Assembly: GCF_905163445.1 (NCBI RefSeq)
Contig: NC_053202.1
Coordinates: 12,648,001 to 12,712,000 of the forward strand
Source: Pararge aegeria
Taxonomy: Eukaryota > Arthropoda > Insecta > Lepidoptera > Nymphalidae
Reading direction: 5' to 3'
Length of the DNA: 64,000 bases
A program made the position numbers and the translations under genes. Positions 1-11,500 of the stretch are shown here, one piece after another. Below the pieces are notes generated by a model. That model saw nothing but the letters and a program-made list of their open reading frames with translations. It did no database searches and was not told the origin of the DNA. Position 1 is the first letter of the stretch. The number at the start of each line of letters is the position of its first letter.

Positions 1-170
1 AGGCTTCCAATCGTTTACGATGTGTTCCTTATACCGTTTCACCATTTGGCTTAAATGGTAACCTCCATTCTTTAAAAGACTGATCGAATCTGCCGCCACT
101 TTGTAGTTTGTACTACTACTTATATACAATTTTACAATAAATTACCGGTTGATATCTTGGGGATGTCACT

Positions 171-536
171 AAAGAAGTTCAAAGTTTGTATTAAGCGAAA
201 ACTTATAGAAAAGTCCTATTATTGTATAAAGGATTACGTAAACGATAAAAAAGCTTGGGTGTAAACAATTGCTCTAACCAGGTTGCTTCTTAAATATTTT
301 CTAATGACAATTTGAGATGGTGATAACAAAAAGAACACCCGGCTAAGTTTGTTGTGGGCTTCTTCTTAGACCAGGGCGCGATTGGAACCCTCGTAGCTTT
401 AGTTTTAAGTTTACGATTGTAGTTATCGCCATCACTACTCACTGCTATGTACACACTTTGTATATAATAACGCATCAAAAGTGCCATCTATGTGCCTATT
501 TGAATAAAGAAATATTTGACTTTGACTTTGACTACT
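171..536 (+). mobile_element. LINE 3' end with TTTGAC tail, copy 1
   Basis: Ends in GACTTTGACTTTGAC-type units. The same unit recurs at 1721-2020 (+), 955-1056 (-), 9735-10090 (-), 10203-10262 (-), 45793-45895 (-) and 58640-58742 (+), sharing AAGCTTGGGTGT, GGCTAAGTTTGTTGTGGGC and TGAATAAAGA. Fixed 3' end, variable 5' end and short tandem tail point to a 5'-truncated non-LTR retrotransposon. Confidence 0.7.
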
Positions 537-1720
537 GTTATCGATCCGAGAGGCTTTGAACACCATTCGGATGGTCTCCGTTTCGCCTTCAGTACATCAC
601 AAAAAGTTTTTTTTTTATATTCTTTGTGCAGTGGTGTCACGGCTTGTGTTAGAACAATTGTGCGGAGATCACCAAGCTTAGCCATCCCATTGTCAGCCGT
701 TGGGGGTAGAATTATTTTCTTAATTCTTTGTTAACATTATTTATTTAATAGATGTGCCCTGCGGCGTCGCCCGCGTAAATTACGGGACGCAGCCTACTAC
801 TACATCGTCTACACCTACCTCAAAGCTTAAAGTTATTTCAATCGTACTGGAAGTGCCGAATATACAGACCTATGACATTAAGTACATATTATAATATTTC
901 TGGCTTAATGTGTACATTACATGAGAAATGGTAGTGAGACGTTGGCGATACCCATATTCGTAAACTTAAAACTAAAGCTACGAGGGTTCCAAATGCGTCC
1001 TGGTCTAAGAAGAAGCCCACAACAAACTTAGCCGGGTGTTCTTTTTTGGAGTGCATCACAGCAACCTTGTCATTAATAAAATAATGTATTGTAAAGTAAC
1101 CTCGCCTCGCTTCATAATGTGTGCTAACATATTATTTTAAAGAGCGGTTTGGTGGACTTAACACGTCTATGAGAAAGTTATGAAGAACTCCCGGGCATGC
1201 AGGTTTCTTCACGCTGTTTTGCTTTACCGTTAATGCATATAGGCGTTATATTTAAGTCTTCAAACGCAAATAAGTTAGATAGTTAAATAAATAATCCGTA
1301 AAAATGTAGCGTACTACGTCGACCAGCATATCGAAAGATTTACCGCTATTCAAATTCCATTATTGAATAGCAGAAGTAATATCGTGAAAAGAGCGACCCC
1401 AAGTTCCTAACCCATCCCTTAATTGGATATGGATAACTCTATACTTATAATAATATTTTTTATTACCATTAGGTATTTGGAATATGCGTATATTTATTGA
1501 CCTCGAATACTTATATTATAGGTAAAAGATAAACACCCAGATACTTATTTATTTATTAAGGACACTAACAATATACATATTTACCATATGTATAATACTT
1601 ATAATAAAACTGTAACTGGAAGATTTCTGTACATTTAATATATTTTGAAAATTTTGATCGGGGGATGCTTTATAATCGATACTGAGTCCAAAACAGATTT
1701 TTATATAATTTTTGTCTGTC

Positions 1721-2020
1721 TGACTACGTAAACGATAAAAAAGCTTGGGTGTAAATTATTGCTCTAACCAGGTTGCTCTTCTAATAATTTAAAATGACAT
1801 TGTGAGATGGTGATAACAAAAAAAAAACACCCGGCTAAGTTTGTTGTGGGCTTCTTCTTAGACCAGGACGCGTTTGGAACCCTCGTAGCTTTAGTTTTAA
1901 GTTTACGAATGTGGTTATCGCCATCATCTCACTACCGTGTGGTTCTTATGTACGCATCAAAAGTGCCACCCGTGGGCCTACTTGAATAAAGATATTTTTG
2001 ACTTTGACTTTGACTTTGTA
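1721..2020 (+). mobile_element. LINE 3' end with TTTGAC tail, copy 2
   Basis: Close copy of 231-536, ending in the same GACTTTGACTTTGACTTTG tail. A Helitron-like piece with CTACTGAACGGATT follows directly (2018-2300). Confidence 0.7.
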
Positions 2021-2422
2021 TGTCCGGGCACCACGTGAAAACTACTGAACGGATTTAAATAAAATTTGGTATAGTGGTAGCTGATATTCCGGGTTAACAT
2101 ATAGGATACTTTTTATCCCGATAAACAATAAGTTTCCTCGGGAAATGAGATGACAAATTTTATCATTTTTACTTCATATCTCCCTTAAATTCGAACCGAT
2201 TTTAGTAATTCTTTTTTTTATTTGAAAGTGTATACTATCAAGCATGTATTGTCTTATTTTAATAAGGATTTGATTAATTTTGTCGGAGATAAAGGACATA
2301 ACTCTTATATTATCATAAATGTAATCATAAGTATTTCGATTATTTTATGTAGACAGTCGTAAAAAACATCGACCATGGCATTGACATTGTTGCAATCGGA
2401 AATTTTTTCATCCATTCTATAC

Positions 2423-2565
2423 TCTTAAGTTCCTTTAAAATAGGTAATAGATACTGAAAAACATTCATGTTAACACACAAACAATTTCCAGTTTTGGGAA
2501 TCGAACCCACAGCCTTAGACTTAGAAAGCAGGGTCGCTGCTCACTGCGCCAATCGGCCGTCAGTG
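2423..2565 (-). mobile_element. SINE family B, partial
   Basis: Minus-strand tRNA-like head: box A as TTGGCGCAGTGAGCAGC and box B as GGTTCGATTCCC, preceded on the + strand by AACACACAAACAATTTCCAG. Same family as 45083-45310. Confidence 0.7.
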
Positions 2566-3414
2566 GTAAACTATCACCTATAACCAGATCAATACTTCAC
2601 AAGGCATGCAAGGAGCACGTCCTGCAACATGCCGCCCTGTGTCCATCAATTTGACGCCGCATGTGCCCATTATTACACCGGAAATATTGGCTGAATATGG
2701 ATTCTGTATGTTTTTAATTCTATGCCCAAAACGGTACACGAAATACTAATAACGTAGTTTCTTTGGCCTAATTATAGGTATATTTTACCTAATTTCAGAC
2801 ACAGAAATTTCATTAACATTTTATTGTAGCTATTGTGGCTGTAGCTAGCTATTATTTTGGTTTACCTATTTCAGTGCCTTGTTTTCATTAAATACTTTCA
2901 TAAACAATAGGACAAAAACAGTTTAAGTCCGCTGAGAAATAAAAGCACTATTTTTACTTCGTAGCGTATTATGCAGTTTTTTGCAAAGGGTTTATTTTTA
3001 GTAGAATCTCTTTAGACGCAAAGTTAAACAGCTTCCATGTTGTTCTCTTATTTCCAAAGTCCATTACAAACATGGCTGAATTCGATGCTTTGACGACGCG
3101 ACGAGAGGCGAATAAAAAGTCGTACATTGGCTTATTTACTCACGGTTCTATGTGTTTAGCCGGAGGCTTCCGAAATAGAACTCTGAAATAGTAAAGCAGT
3201 AAATACCTATCTACGATATTACTTTTTTACTTAAGGCTTTATGAAATTTTCTTCAGTACGCTCCAGTTATTTCAAAACTTGCTCGACAAGTTCACAACCC
3301 TTCATGGGTTGTGAACTTTAACAAGCTAATCTTAGTATTATTAAGGCTATGTATATGTTCATGTGTTTAATAGTAACTCACAAACTATTTATTAATAGTT
3401 ATTGTTATTTATGA

Positions 3415-3660
3415 AGCGGTCATAACCCAGTGGATTTCGTTTTCAGATTCGAGGGGCCGCGTTCGAATCGGGGGGCGTGCACCTTTAACTTTTTTAAATT
3501 GCATGCCATGCATAGCATGCCTGAGAGCTCTCCATTCCGCCGAGTGTGGAGTCCATCAATCCGCACTGGGCCAGCGTGGCGGACTACTGTTTTAACCCCA
3601 TCCCCATTGGGGGAGACCAGTGCCGTGTCCGTAATGGGTTAATACGATGACGAGGATGAT
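3415..3660 (+). mobile_element. SINE family A copy
   Basis: Box A-like ATAACCCAGTGG, box B GTTCGAATCGG, then the family body GCATGCCTGAGAG, CAATCCGCACTGGGCCAGCG and TAATGGGTTAATACGATGA. The end is a GATGA-rich tail. Confidence 0.8.
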
Positions 3661-5274
3661 TGAACTGTATATTACGTACTTACAAAGCTTTCATACATTC
3701 ATGAACTAATCAGAATTACTGATACCACTGAGAAGCCGCAGTGGGAGTGGGCAGGGCAAACTATTCTTATGACTGACAGTTGTAAGGGTCCCTGCACTTA
3801 AAGTGCAACAAATATCAACACTACGCATTTCATACAAGGATTAGGTCTTACAAAAAGCCGTCCTGTTTTCATCAATCTGAGGCGTAGGTGTTAGGTGTAG
3901 GGGTTCTTGTGCCATTACTTACACCGTCAACCGTGGTGTATTTATTTGTTTGTTTGTTTGTCCTTACTTTACGCCCTAACTAAGAAATCAATTCATTTGA
4001 CTTTTGGCATAGCGTTATTTTAAATGAGGGAGAGTAAAGCCTTTTTTTACTTTTTATCCCAGAAAAACAAATGGTTGATACAGAATTTTTAATAAACACT
4101 GGCGAAGAAAACTAAGCTAGTTATCTAATAAATGCGAAATAATGTAATTCCAACAGACAGACATTTGGATGTAAGTCAATATTGCCAACGACAATAAGTG
4201 GATATTAATGCGTTTACTAGGTAGGAAATGGCAGTCGACTATGTATCTGACACGGCATCGTATCTGAACGCTTGCTAATCAATATATAGCATCTAGGTCT
4301 GTAGGGTGGTAACTAGCCACAGCTAACCGTCACTATATGAGTCTCCCTACTGTCTGGTGGATGGGCAAGCTGTCCTGACCTCCTTTCCTTAGCGTGGTAG
4401 CCCTGTTTTTGGGCCAGTTGGGAGGTATACCACGGATTCCCGGACGTCTACCAAAGCCATGAGGTACTAAGTACGAGAGGGACATGCCGTGGTGGTTTTT
4501 AGTTTGGGTTAACGAGTCCCACATTACCTCTGTCCTTCCCAAAAAGACAGTGGTAGGCATAAAGCTTTTCCACCATGACAAATAAAAAGGTGTTAACTAG
4601 CCACGGCCGTGGCCTCCAGTTACATCAGACCAGATAAAATATTATGCATTTATTTGATCCGACCGGTGATCGCACCTGGGGCTACTTATAAGACCTCAAA
4701 AATCACATACACGTACATAACCTTTGGTTGACCTTCTTCGATTATGAGGCCCCAGAATCCTTTCAACAAATACAGTTGAATAGAGCCTTTTTATTTCTTT
4801 CCGCTCGCTTGCACGGAATCTAATCCATTCAAAGTGGGAGGGAACATCGCAGCGGGTAAAAGTGCATTTGATTGAGGGTAAGGTATTGGCGCTCTGTGTG
4901 TAGAAAGCAATCTGCATATAGAATGCTTTAAAGTTTCTTTCTTTCCGCATCGTTTCTTTGGCCTAAAGCCTGTCAATATATCTAGCTGTATTATGCCTTG
5001 ACGACCTTTTTATGAGAGCTGTGGTCTTATATGCCCAGCTCCCGGGTGCTGGGAATAGCTGTCGAAAAAGAATCAAGAAGAAGTTCAGATGATAAAAGAT
5101 TACGAACCAGTTTAAGGAAGAATCGGGTGGAAAGGAATCTACTGACTGTAACATTTCGTGAACCCAGCGTGTCAACTTTTTTCATTTACACATGATCAAT
5201 TCACCACAATATTCACCGAGGCGATATGCGAAACTTTATTAATTTATTATTTATATATTTTTTGTTACTTATAC

Positions 5275-5455
5275 TGCCATACATGGATGGACGAAAGGGC
5301 CTCATGGTGCTAGAATGGCAGCCCCGCACTGATATTTAGCGCGTCGCAGGCAGCCGCTGGATCCAAGCGGCACAAAACTGTGGAATTTGGAAATCCCTAC
5401 AAAACACCTATGTTCAGCAGTGGACGTCTATCGGTTGATATGATGATGATACCTG
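5275..5455 (+). mobile_element. RTE-type LINE 3' end
   Basis: One frame reads AGSRWIQAAQ then WKSL and YVQQWTSIG followed by TGA, the well-known C-terminus of insect RTE-type reverse transcriptases, ending in TGATGATGAT. Heavily truncated. Confidence 0.75.
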
Positions 5456-6034
5456 CCATGTTTGTTTTTTGTTCTCATAAATAGTACCATTGTGCGCGCG
5501 CGCCTGTAGTCAGAGTTTTTTTTTTTATTCTCATATTTGCGAACCCCAATGTTCAGGTAGGAACGAAATGAAGATAGGATTTTTAAAAAGGGGGTTCTTA
5601 TCATTCATTTCAGTTCAGATGCGTTTTGTTACGCACGCTAGGTACGCTACGCTAGCTTGTATTTAAAAATCGGACGTGTTCCTTGCATGTCCTGCGAAGT
5701 GTTGCCCTTCGGAAATAGTGTCCCAGGTGGGCCGTTTACTTAGCCAGTCATTTATTCCTATAAAAATACCATGGTGAGATCGCAATCAAGTGGAATAAAA
5801 AAAAACTTTAGATATATTAGTATGGTTATTAATATATCTAAATGTTTTCAATCTGGATTACCATATTTAAGACACCGTGTCCAAATAATAATTGTCGTGT
5901 GATTAGAATACGAAAGTTGAGCGTAGCAATTAGAGCAGCAAACATACCAGCGACGGTTAATTAGAGAACTAATCGTATGGGTTGCCCCAAGTGTGGTGTA
6001 AAGGAAAAGAGAGAGAGTTTTTTATCCATACTTC

Positions 6035-6243
6035 CATACTAATATTATAAAGAGGAAAGATTTTTTGTTTGTTTGTGGGTACAAACTCCCCGAAAGTACT
6101 GGACCGATTTTGATCATTTCTTCGCCATAAGAAAGCTAAACTATCACACTCTATAATTTATTTCCCAAAAAAATTTAGAACTTGTAAATATGCTTTAAAA
6201 ACAAAAACAAACGCGGACGAAGTCACGAGCATCAGCTAGTTTT
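6035..6243 (+). mobile_element. Helitron-like non-autonomous element
   Basis: Starts CATACTAATATTATAAA and ends CGCGGACGAAGTCACGAGC then CAGCTAGT. This start and end recur across the window (17740-18075, minus 27215-27560, minus 46470-46766). The CTAGT end suits Helitrons; family assignment is from memory. Confidence 0.55.
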
Positions 6244-6973
6244 AATAAAAATTTGAATGCAGTGATTTGATATATTTTTGTTCCATATTTGTTCCGAGTT
6301 TTTAAAGATCCCGCGGGAACCCTATATTTTCCCTCGATAAAATGTATCCTATGGTTGCTTCCAAGATGCAAACAATTTTATGCAAAAAATCACCAGGATA
6401 AGTTAAGCGGTCATGCTATGCAGTCAGTAGCTTGAAGTCAGTTAGTAACTTGTGGCTTATAGTCAGTTAGTTACTTGTAGTGGGATTAAAAAAGTATATT
6501 ATTCTTTTGGTTACTATTATTGGGGCTTAAATAATTTTACGTTAAATCATTTTCGGCTTTTACGTTCAATGTGAACCGTCCTTTAAATTACTCTTAATTA
6601 CACTATCAATTCGCTTTTAAATTACGCTTTTAATTACTATCTCAATTCGCGTTCAAAAGGCACTTACACACAAAGGTATATCTTCAACCGCTATCTTCAA
6701 TGCTTTAAGCCAGCCAGTCAGCCAGCTCTCATATGCTTAAACATAGTGATCCGTTTATTTAGGAACAGTTACCGTCACACTGTGTCACTGGTTACGACCG
6801 GTATTTATTATATACTGCCTTTGATTAACGATCCACTGACGTTAATTGTGCTACCACAGGGTGACAGATTGCAGGTTGTTACGCTTTTTGTGGTTGAACA
6901 TAAATAATCCAAATTGGGCGATGTAGTGTTGCTATTTAATTTATCTGTGAATGTATTTGTTTTTATTTCAGTA

Positions 6974-7212
6974 CATTTTCCGGTGATAGCCTAGTGGGTA
7001 AGGCTTCGGCGTTATGTGCGTTTTTAAGACACGTGCATTTTACTTAAATATCACTTGCTTAAAACATCGTGAGAAAACCTGCTTACCTGAGAGTTCTCTA
7101 TAACGTTCTGAATGGCATGTGATGTCTAACGATCAGCACTTGGTATACTACAGCTTAAAACCTTCTCGTTCTGAGAGGAGACCCGTATTCTGTAGTTGGC
7201 TGGTGATGATGA
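6974..7212 (+). mobile_element. SINE family A copy, internally deleted
   Basis: Box A GGTGATAGCCTAGTGGG, box B region missing, then ATATCACTTGCTT, ACCTGAGAGTTCTC, GAGGAGACCCG and a GATGATGATGG tail. Confidence 0.75.
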
Positions 7213-8358
7213 TGGTATATTCGTTGGCGTCAATAAAAAAAAAGTTTATAATAAAACATTAATTCATATTACGGAACGCTGAAATCCACACCAATCCAAC
7301 TAAAATTAAGTCTTAATCCAACTTACATTTACAACACGTTCTCTAGAAGTTTAATGGGCGATTTGCGTGATTCTTTTTGCATCGAGTTGGCGAGACTCGC
7401 AAATACGTATTAAAGTGCTTTTTGAACTAGCTTCAAGCATGGCATTTAAAAAAAAATTATAAAGGTATTTTCAATCTGGATTTTAATAAAAACCAATTTG
7501 AATTCAATAATACGATTCCGGTATTTAATAAATTATTGATAGCGTTCGTTAAATATTGCAATCCGGTTTTATCATAGTTTATATCCGACTTCAATGAGGA
7601 GGTTATCAGTTCGGATGTTTCTTATTATGTATGAATGCATAATTCCGTCATATACAATGTGGAAATGAAAAGCGAAATTATACTTTAGAGGCTTTAAAAG
7701 TACATTATTTACTGTCTAAGACTTATTTGTAAAATTGAAACGCTAATAGTTTTTGAGTAAACAACTGTCATCGTTTTATTGAATTATGTCCTGTCCTGTC
7801 ACTTTGTTAGGTACTCGTTGCGTAGCGTAGCGTAGGTACCTATGCCCGTGTCGGTCGTTTACCTTCAATAGGGTTGCCATAGGTAAACACTTAGATTGTG
7901 ATGAATTAGTTTGTATGGGAAAATAAATATGATTATTTTGATTTAATATTCTACAGAGTGATTCCTTATGAAATAAACTTTTGCACCCTTCAACAGTATT
8001 TCTTAATTTCGTTACACGTTGTATAGAGGTGTTTGTAAAATATTTTTTTTGTTCGAAAAAACTTTACTCCGAAATGTTCTCATTAAATTTTAATATAGAT
8101 CTTCGGAGGCAGATAAAAAACAGGAACTCCTAAAAAACTTATAGCAAATCAACCGTGATTGCTGTTATCGCAAATATGCATTGTTTACGCAGTCACACAA
8201 CATAAACTGTATTTGCAAGGGTTATTTATTCAGTACATCAGGCTACACCAACATTTTCTATCAAAGTAGTTGCATTTTTTTTCGAGACCGAAAGCTAGTT
8301 GTAGCGACTACGAAACCTTTATTTTCTATCTTGTAAAACTTGGTTTCATTTGTTACAG

Positions 8359-8444
8359 AAGGTCGGTTCTCCATCCTGATGAGCGGGTGAGGGCGAGGCG
8401 ATGCGCCGCGCGACGCGTGCGCTGTTACGTGCGGGGCGCGTAAC
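8359..8444 (+). promoter_or_regulatory. Oamb 5' leader with two upstream ORFs
   Basis: GC-rich leader between a TTACAG acceptor (ends 8358) and the receptor ATG. It holds ATG AGC GGG TGA (8379-8390, in frame with the receptor and stopping before it). A second ATG at 8401 opens a 19-codon reading frame in another frame that runs past the receptor start and stops at 8457. An overlapping uORF of this kind usually lowers translation from the main ATG. That it lies in the mature mRNA is inferred from the acceptor only. Confidence 0.5.
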
Positions 8445-8562
8445 ATGCGCTCGCTAAACGTCACAGCGTGCGCGGCGTTGCTGGAAGACGTGCGCTGGGA
8501 CGAGCCGACCAGCGTCGCGAGCCTCGCCGTGCTCGCGCTCATAGACGTGCTGGTGATCGCAG
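8445..8562 (+). CDS. Oamb: Oamb coding exon 1: N-terminus and TM1
   Basis: Encodes the short extracellular N-terminus with one N-glycosylation sequon (Asn-Val-Thr at residues 5-7) and most of TM1, ending VLVIAG. It stops in phase 1 at a GTGAGT donor (8563). The order Asn-x-Thr, then EDVRW-EP, then SLAVL resembles the fly OAMB N-terminus. The first ATG after an in-frame stop (8388-8390) is 8445. The exon is GC-rich in an AT-rich setting. A TTACAG acceptor ending at 8358 suggests a 5'UTR splice junction, so the promoter is probably further upstream or outside the window. Confidence 0.88.
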
Positions 8563-11500
8563 GTGAGTACACGTCACAGCTCCTGCGAGACGTGCGGTGG
8601 AAGAACCGAACATCGCAACCCTCGCCGTGCTCGCCCTCATAGAATATGCGCTCGCCAAACGACACAGTGACATCGCCAACCTCGCTGTGCATTCGAGAAT
8701 CTACATGTGATTAGAAAGCTAGACCTATCTACTAAAGTCATTTCAATTGTCTCGCTAAGCTATTGCGTGTCACATCACACATAATATAAAGCAACTGAAC
8801 AGCTATATTAACAGTTCTATCAAAGTTTACAAACAGTCGATCTTAATAACTTTTTTCCACTGGAAAGTAATTATTTGCTAGTGGAAGAGAGTTCATAAAT
8901 AAAATCACTCCCACTCGTTGCAAATACTTTTGATGCGAATCTGAATGCAATGAATAGGGATTCGCTTTTGTACGTAAATAGCGCTTTGGTAACGTTATAT
9001 AAAGGGAAAATCCGCCAGGAAAATATACTAAGTACCTGCTTGCAGTCGGTGCAAAGTTCCATTAATACTTTCAGGATGGCTTGGAAAAGCGCTGACTCTA
9101 TTTTTATCTATGACATTTCATTAAAAGACTCGTAAACGCCAATATTTGCGGGCCGTGACGTAGAGAGCCTTTACGATTATTTGTGCATCGGTATGCCTGT
9201 GTATTTAGTTGCAAAGACCTCCCTGGCGCAAAGGTGCGCAGCGGAGTTTAAGTAAGAGTTCCCGGGTTCGATTCCCAGCAGGGGCAATTTGGGAATTTAT
9301 AATTTCTGGATTTTCTCGCGTCTGGTCTGGCTTGAGGCTTCGGCCTTGGCTAGTTACAAAGCCGTTAAGCGACTTAGTGTTCAGGTGCGATGTCGCGTGG
9401 AAACCAATTAGGGCTACCATACTCCCTAGTTAGCCCGCTAACTTCTTAGGCATCACCACCAGGTGTGATTGAAGTCAAGGGCTAACTTGTAGAAGAATAA
9501 AAAAAATGTCAAAGTGCGTCTTCGTATCAGATACCTACCTGGTAGTGTACTTATGTATATATATCTGTGTCAGATATATATAGATATATCTGTGTCAGAC
9601 TCAGAAATACACAAACACACTAAATGTGTTCTTTGATTCTACGCGTCAATCTGTGTAACTGTTTATATTTAAGTCTTTTCTTCATTCCATTAAAAATTAG
9701 CCAATGAGTACAATTTTACTTCAAATCCAAATTCAAATTCAAAATTTCTTTATTCATGTAGACCTATCACAGGCACTTATGAAGCGTTCATACATATTTG
9801 TTTACATAATTGTAAAGGGATGCTGATAACTTCGTTCGCCAACTTAAATCTAAAGCTACGAGGGTTCCAAACGCGCCCTGGTCTAAGAAGAGCCCACAAC
9901 AAACTTAGCCGGGTAAATTTATTTTTTTGTTATCACCATCTTCCAGTAAACTTAAATTAAGCTATGAAGCTAGAGCAATTCACACCCAAGCTTTTTTATC
10001 GTTTAAATAATCCTTAATATTATAATAGGATTTTTCTGTAAGCTTACGTTTTATATAAACTTTGAACTTATTGATTAAACTTCAACAACGGTAGAAGCCT
10101 ATGGTATTGCAGTTTTATTAAACTCATACCCTGAATCGGTTTCTACCCAGCACCTTGCCACCACGTGCAAAGTTTCGAGAAAATTCAGAAATTAAAGCCA
10201 AATGTCAAAGTCAAAAATATCTTTATTCATGTAGGCGCATTGGTGGCACTTTTGATGCATGACAAGTACGCAGTAGTGAACGAATAACAAATTGCTACAG
10301 CCAGAGATCGAATCTTCTACTGACAAGACCACAGTCCTAACCACTGTTCCAAAAATGTTGTCGCTAGTCTGTGCGACTATCTGTCTGAGTGTCTCTACGT
10401 CTGTGTATATATCTGCATTAATAACCCACTGTTGGGCTCCTTATAGAAGTGATATAAACAGTCGACTTACAAGAAATGGTCATAAATTGGTGATATCTGC
10501 ATATCGTCTGTGAAAGGTGCAGAAGTCATTTGTGGGACTGAGTATACGCTTTTATAACATGATTCCTAAAGTAATTCTAGACCTACCAATGATTAAGTTT
10601 AAAGAATGTGTTAAAACACATTTATTACAGCGAGGTTACTATAAAATTGATAAATTTCTTAATGACAAGGTTGCTTGGAAGCATCCGGCTCCGCTTTCAT
10701 CTCTCACAAGATAGGAAAATGAATTTTTAAAATGTAAAATGTAAATTGTTGATATTGGAAAAAAGCAACTGCTGAGTTTCTTGCCGGCTTCTTCTCGGTA
10801 GCGATTTAGTGGTAGAGTCACTACACACAGACATACTTGTCGTTTCAAAAGTGCTTATATTAGGCCTACTTGAAATAAATGAATGAACCCGGCAATAAAA
10901 AAAACGGTGATAGCTTAGTGGGTAAGAATTAGGCTTCAATATAAGGGATACTGAGTTCGATTCAACAGGCACAGGATGTGCGTGCCACATCTAATAATTC
11001 GGAGTTCAGAGCATTTGAGTTCAGATGTTTTCCTTCACACACACATAGTGGTGAAGGAAAACATCGTGAGGAAACCAGACAGTTCTCCATAATGTTCTCA
11101 AAGTCATGTGCGTCCACCAAACTATTGGCCAGTTGATGGACTACGATCTGAACCTTTCTGTTTCTGGGAGAAGATAAATGCTTTGTAGTAGACCGGTAAT
11201 GGGTAGACAATGATGCTTAAATGAAGTAGAATTCAAGGTGTTGGTGTCAAACCTTTCGCTTTGTGGACGCATACACAAGCGCCGATACAGACTCATCAGT
11301 AATCAACGAATGGAGTGCACCTGACCTCGCTCGCTACCGAGCGCCACACTTTAGCTATCGTACAGTCCAGAAACCTCTCGAGGCATAACTCCCGGTTTGG
11401 GTTAAGAATAGTAAGATTCTAACATAGCTAATATTAAAATTAAAATCACAAGTAGTAACTTTAATTGCTAACTCGCGCATAATATTTTCATTACTAACAC

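Larger units (their letters stand above)
1..8358. other. Region upstream of Oamb, repeats only
   Basis: No gene recognised. Contains LINE 3' ends (171-536, 1721-2020, and a minus piece 955-1056), Helitron-like pieces, SINE copies, and an RTE-type LINE end (5275-5455). Frames at 4333-5175 on the minus strand are not recognised and have no supporting splice or protein motif. 7213-8358 shows nothing I can name. Confidence 0.6.
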
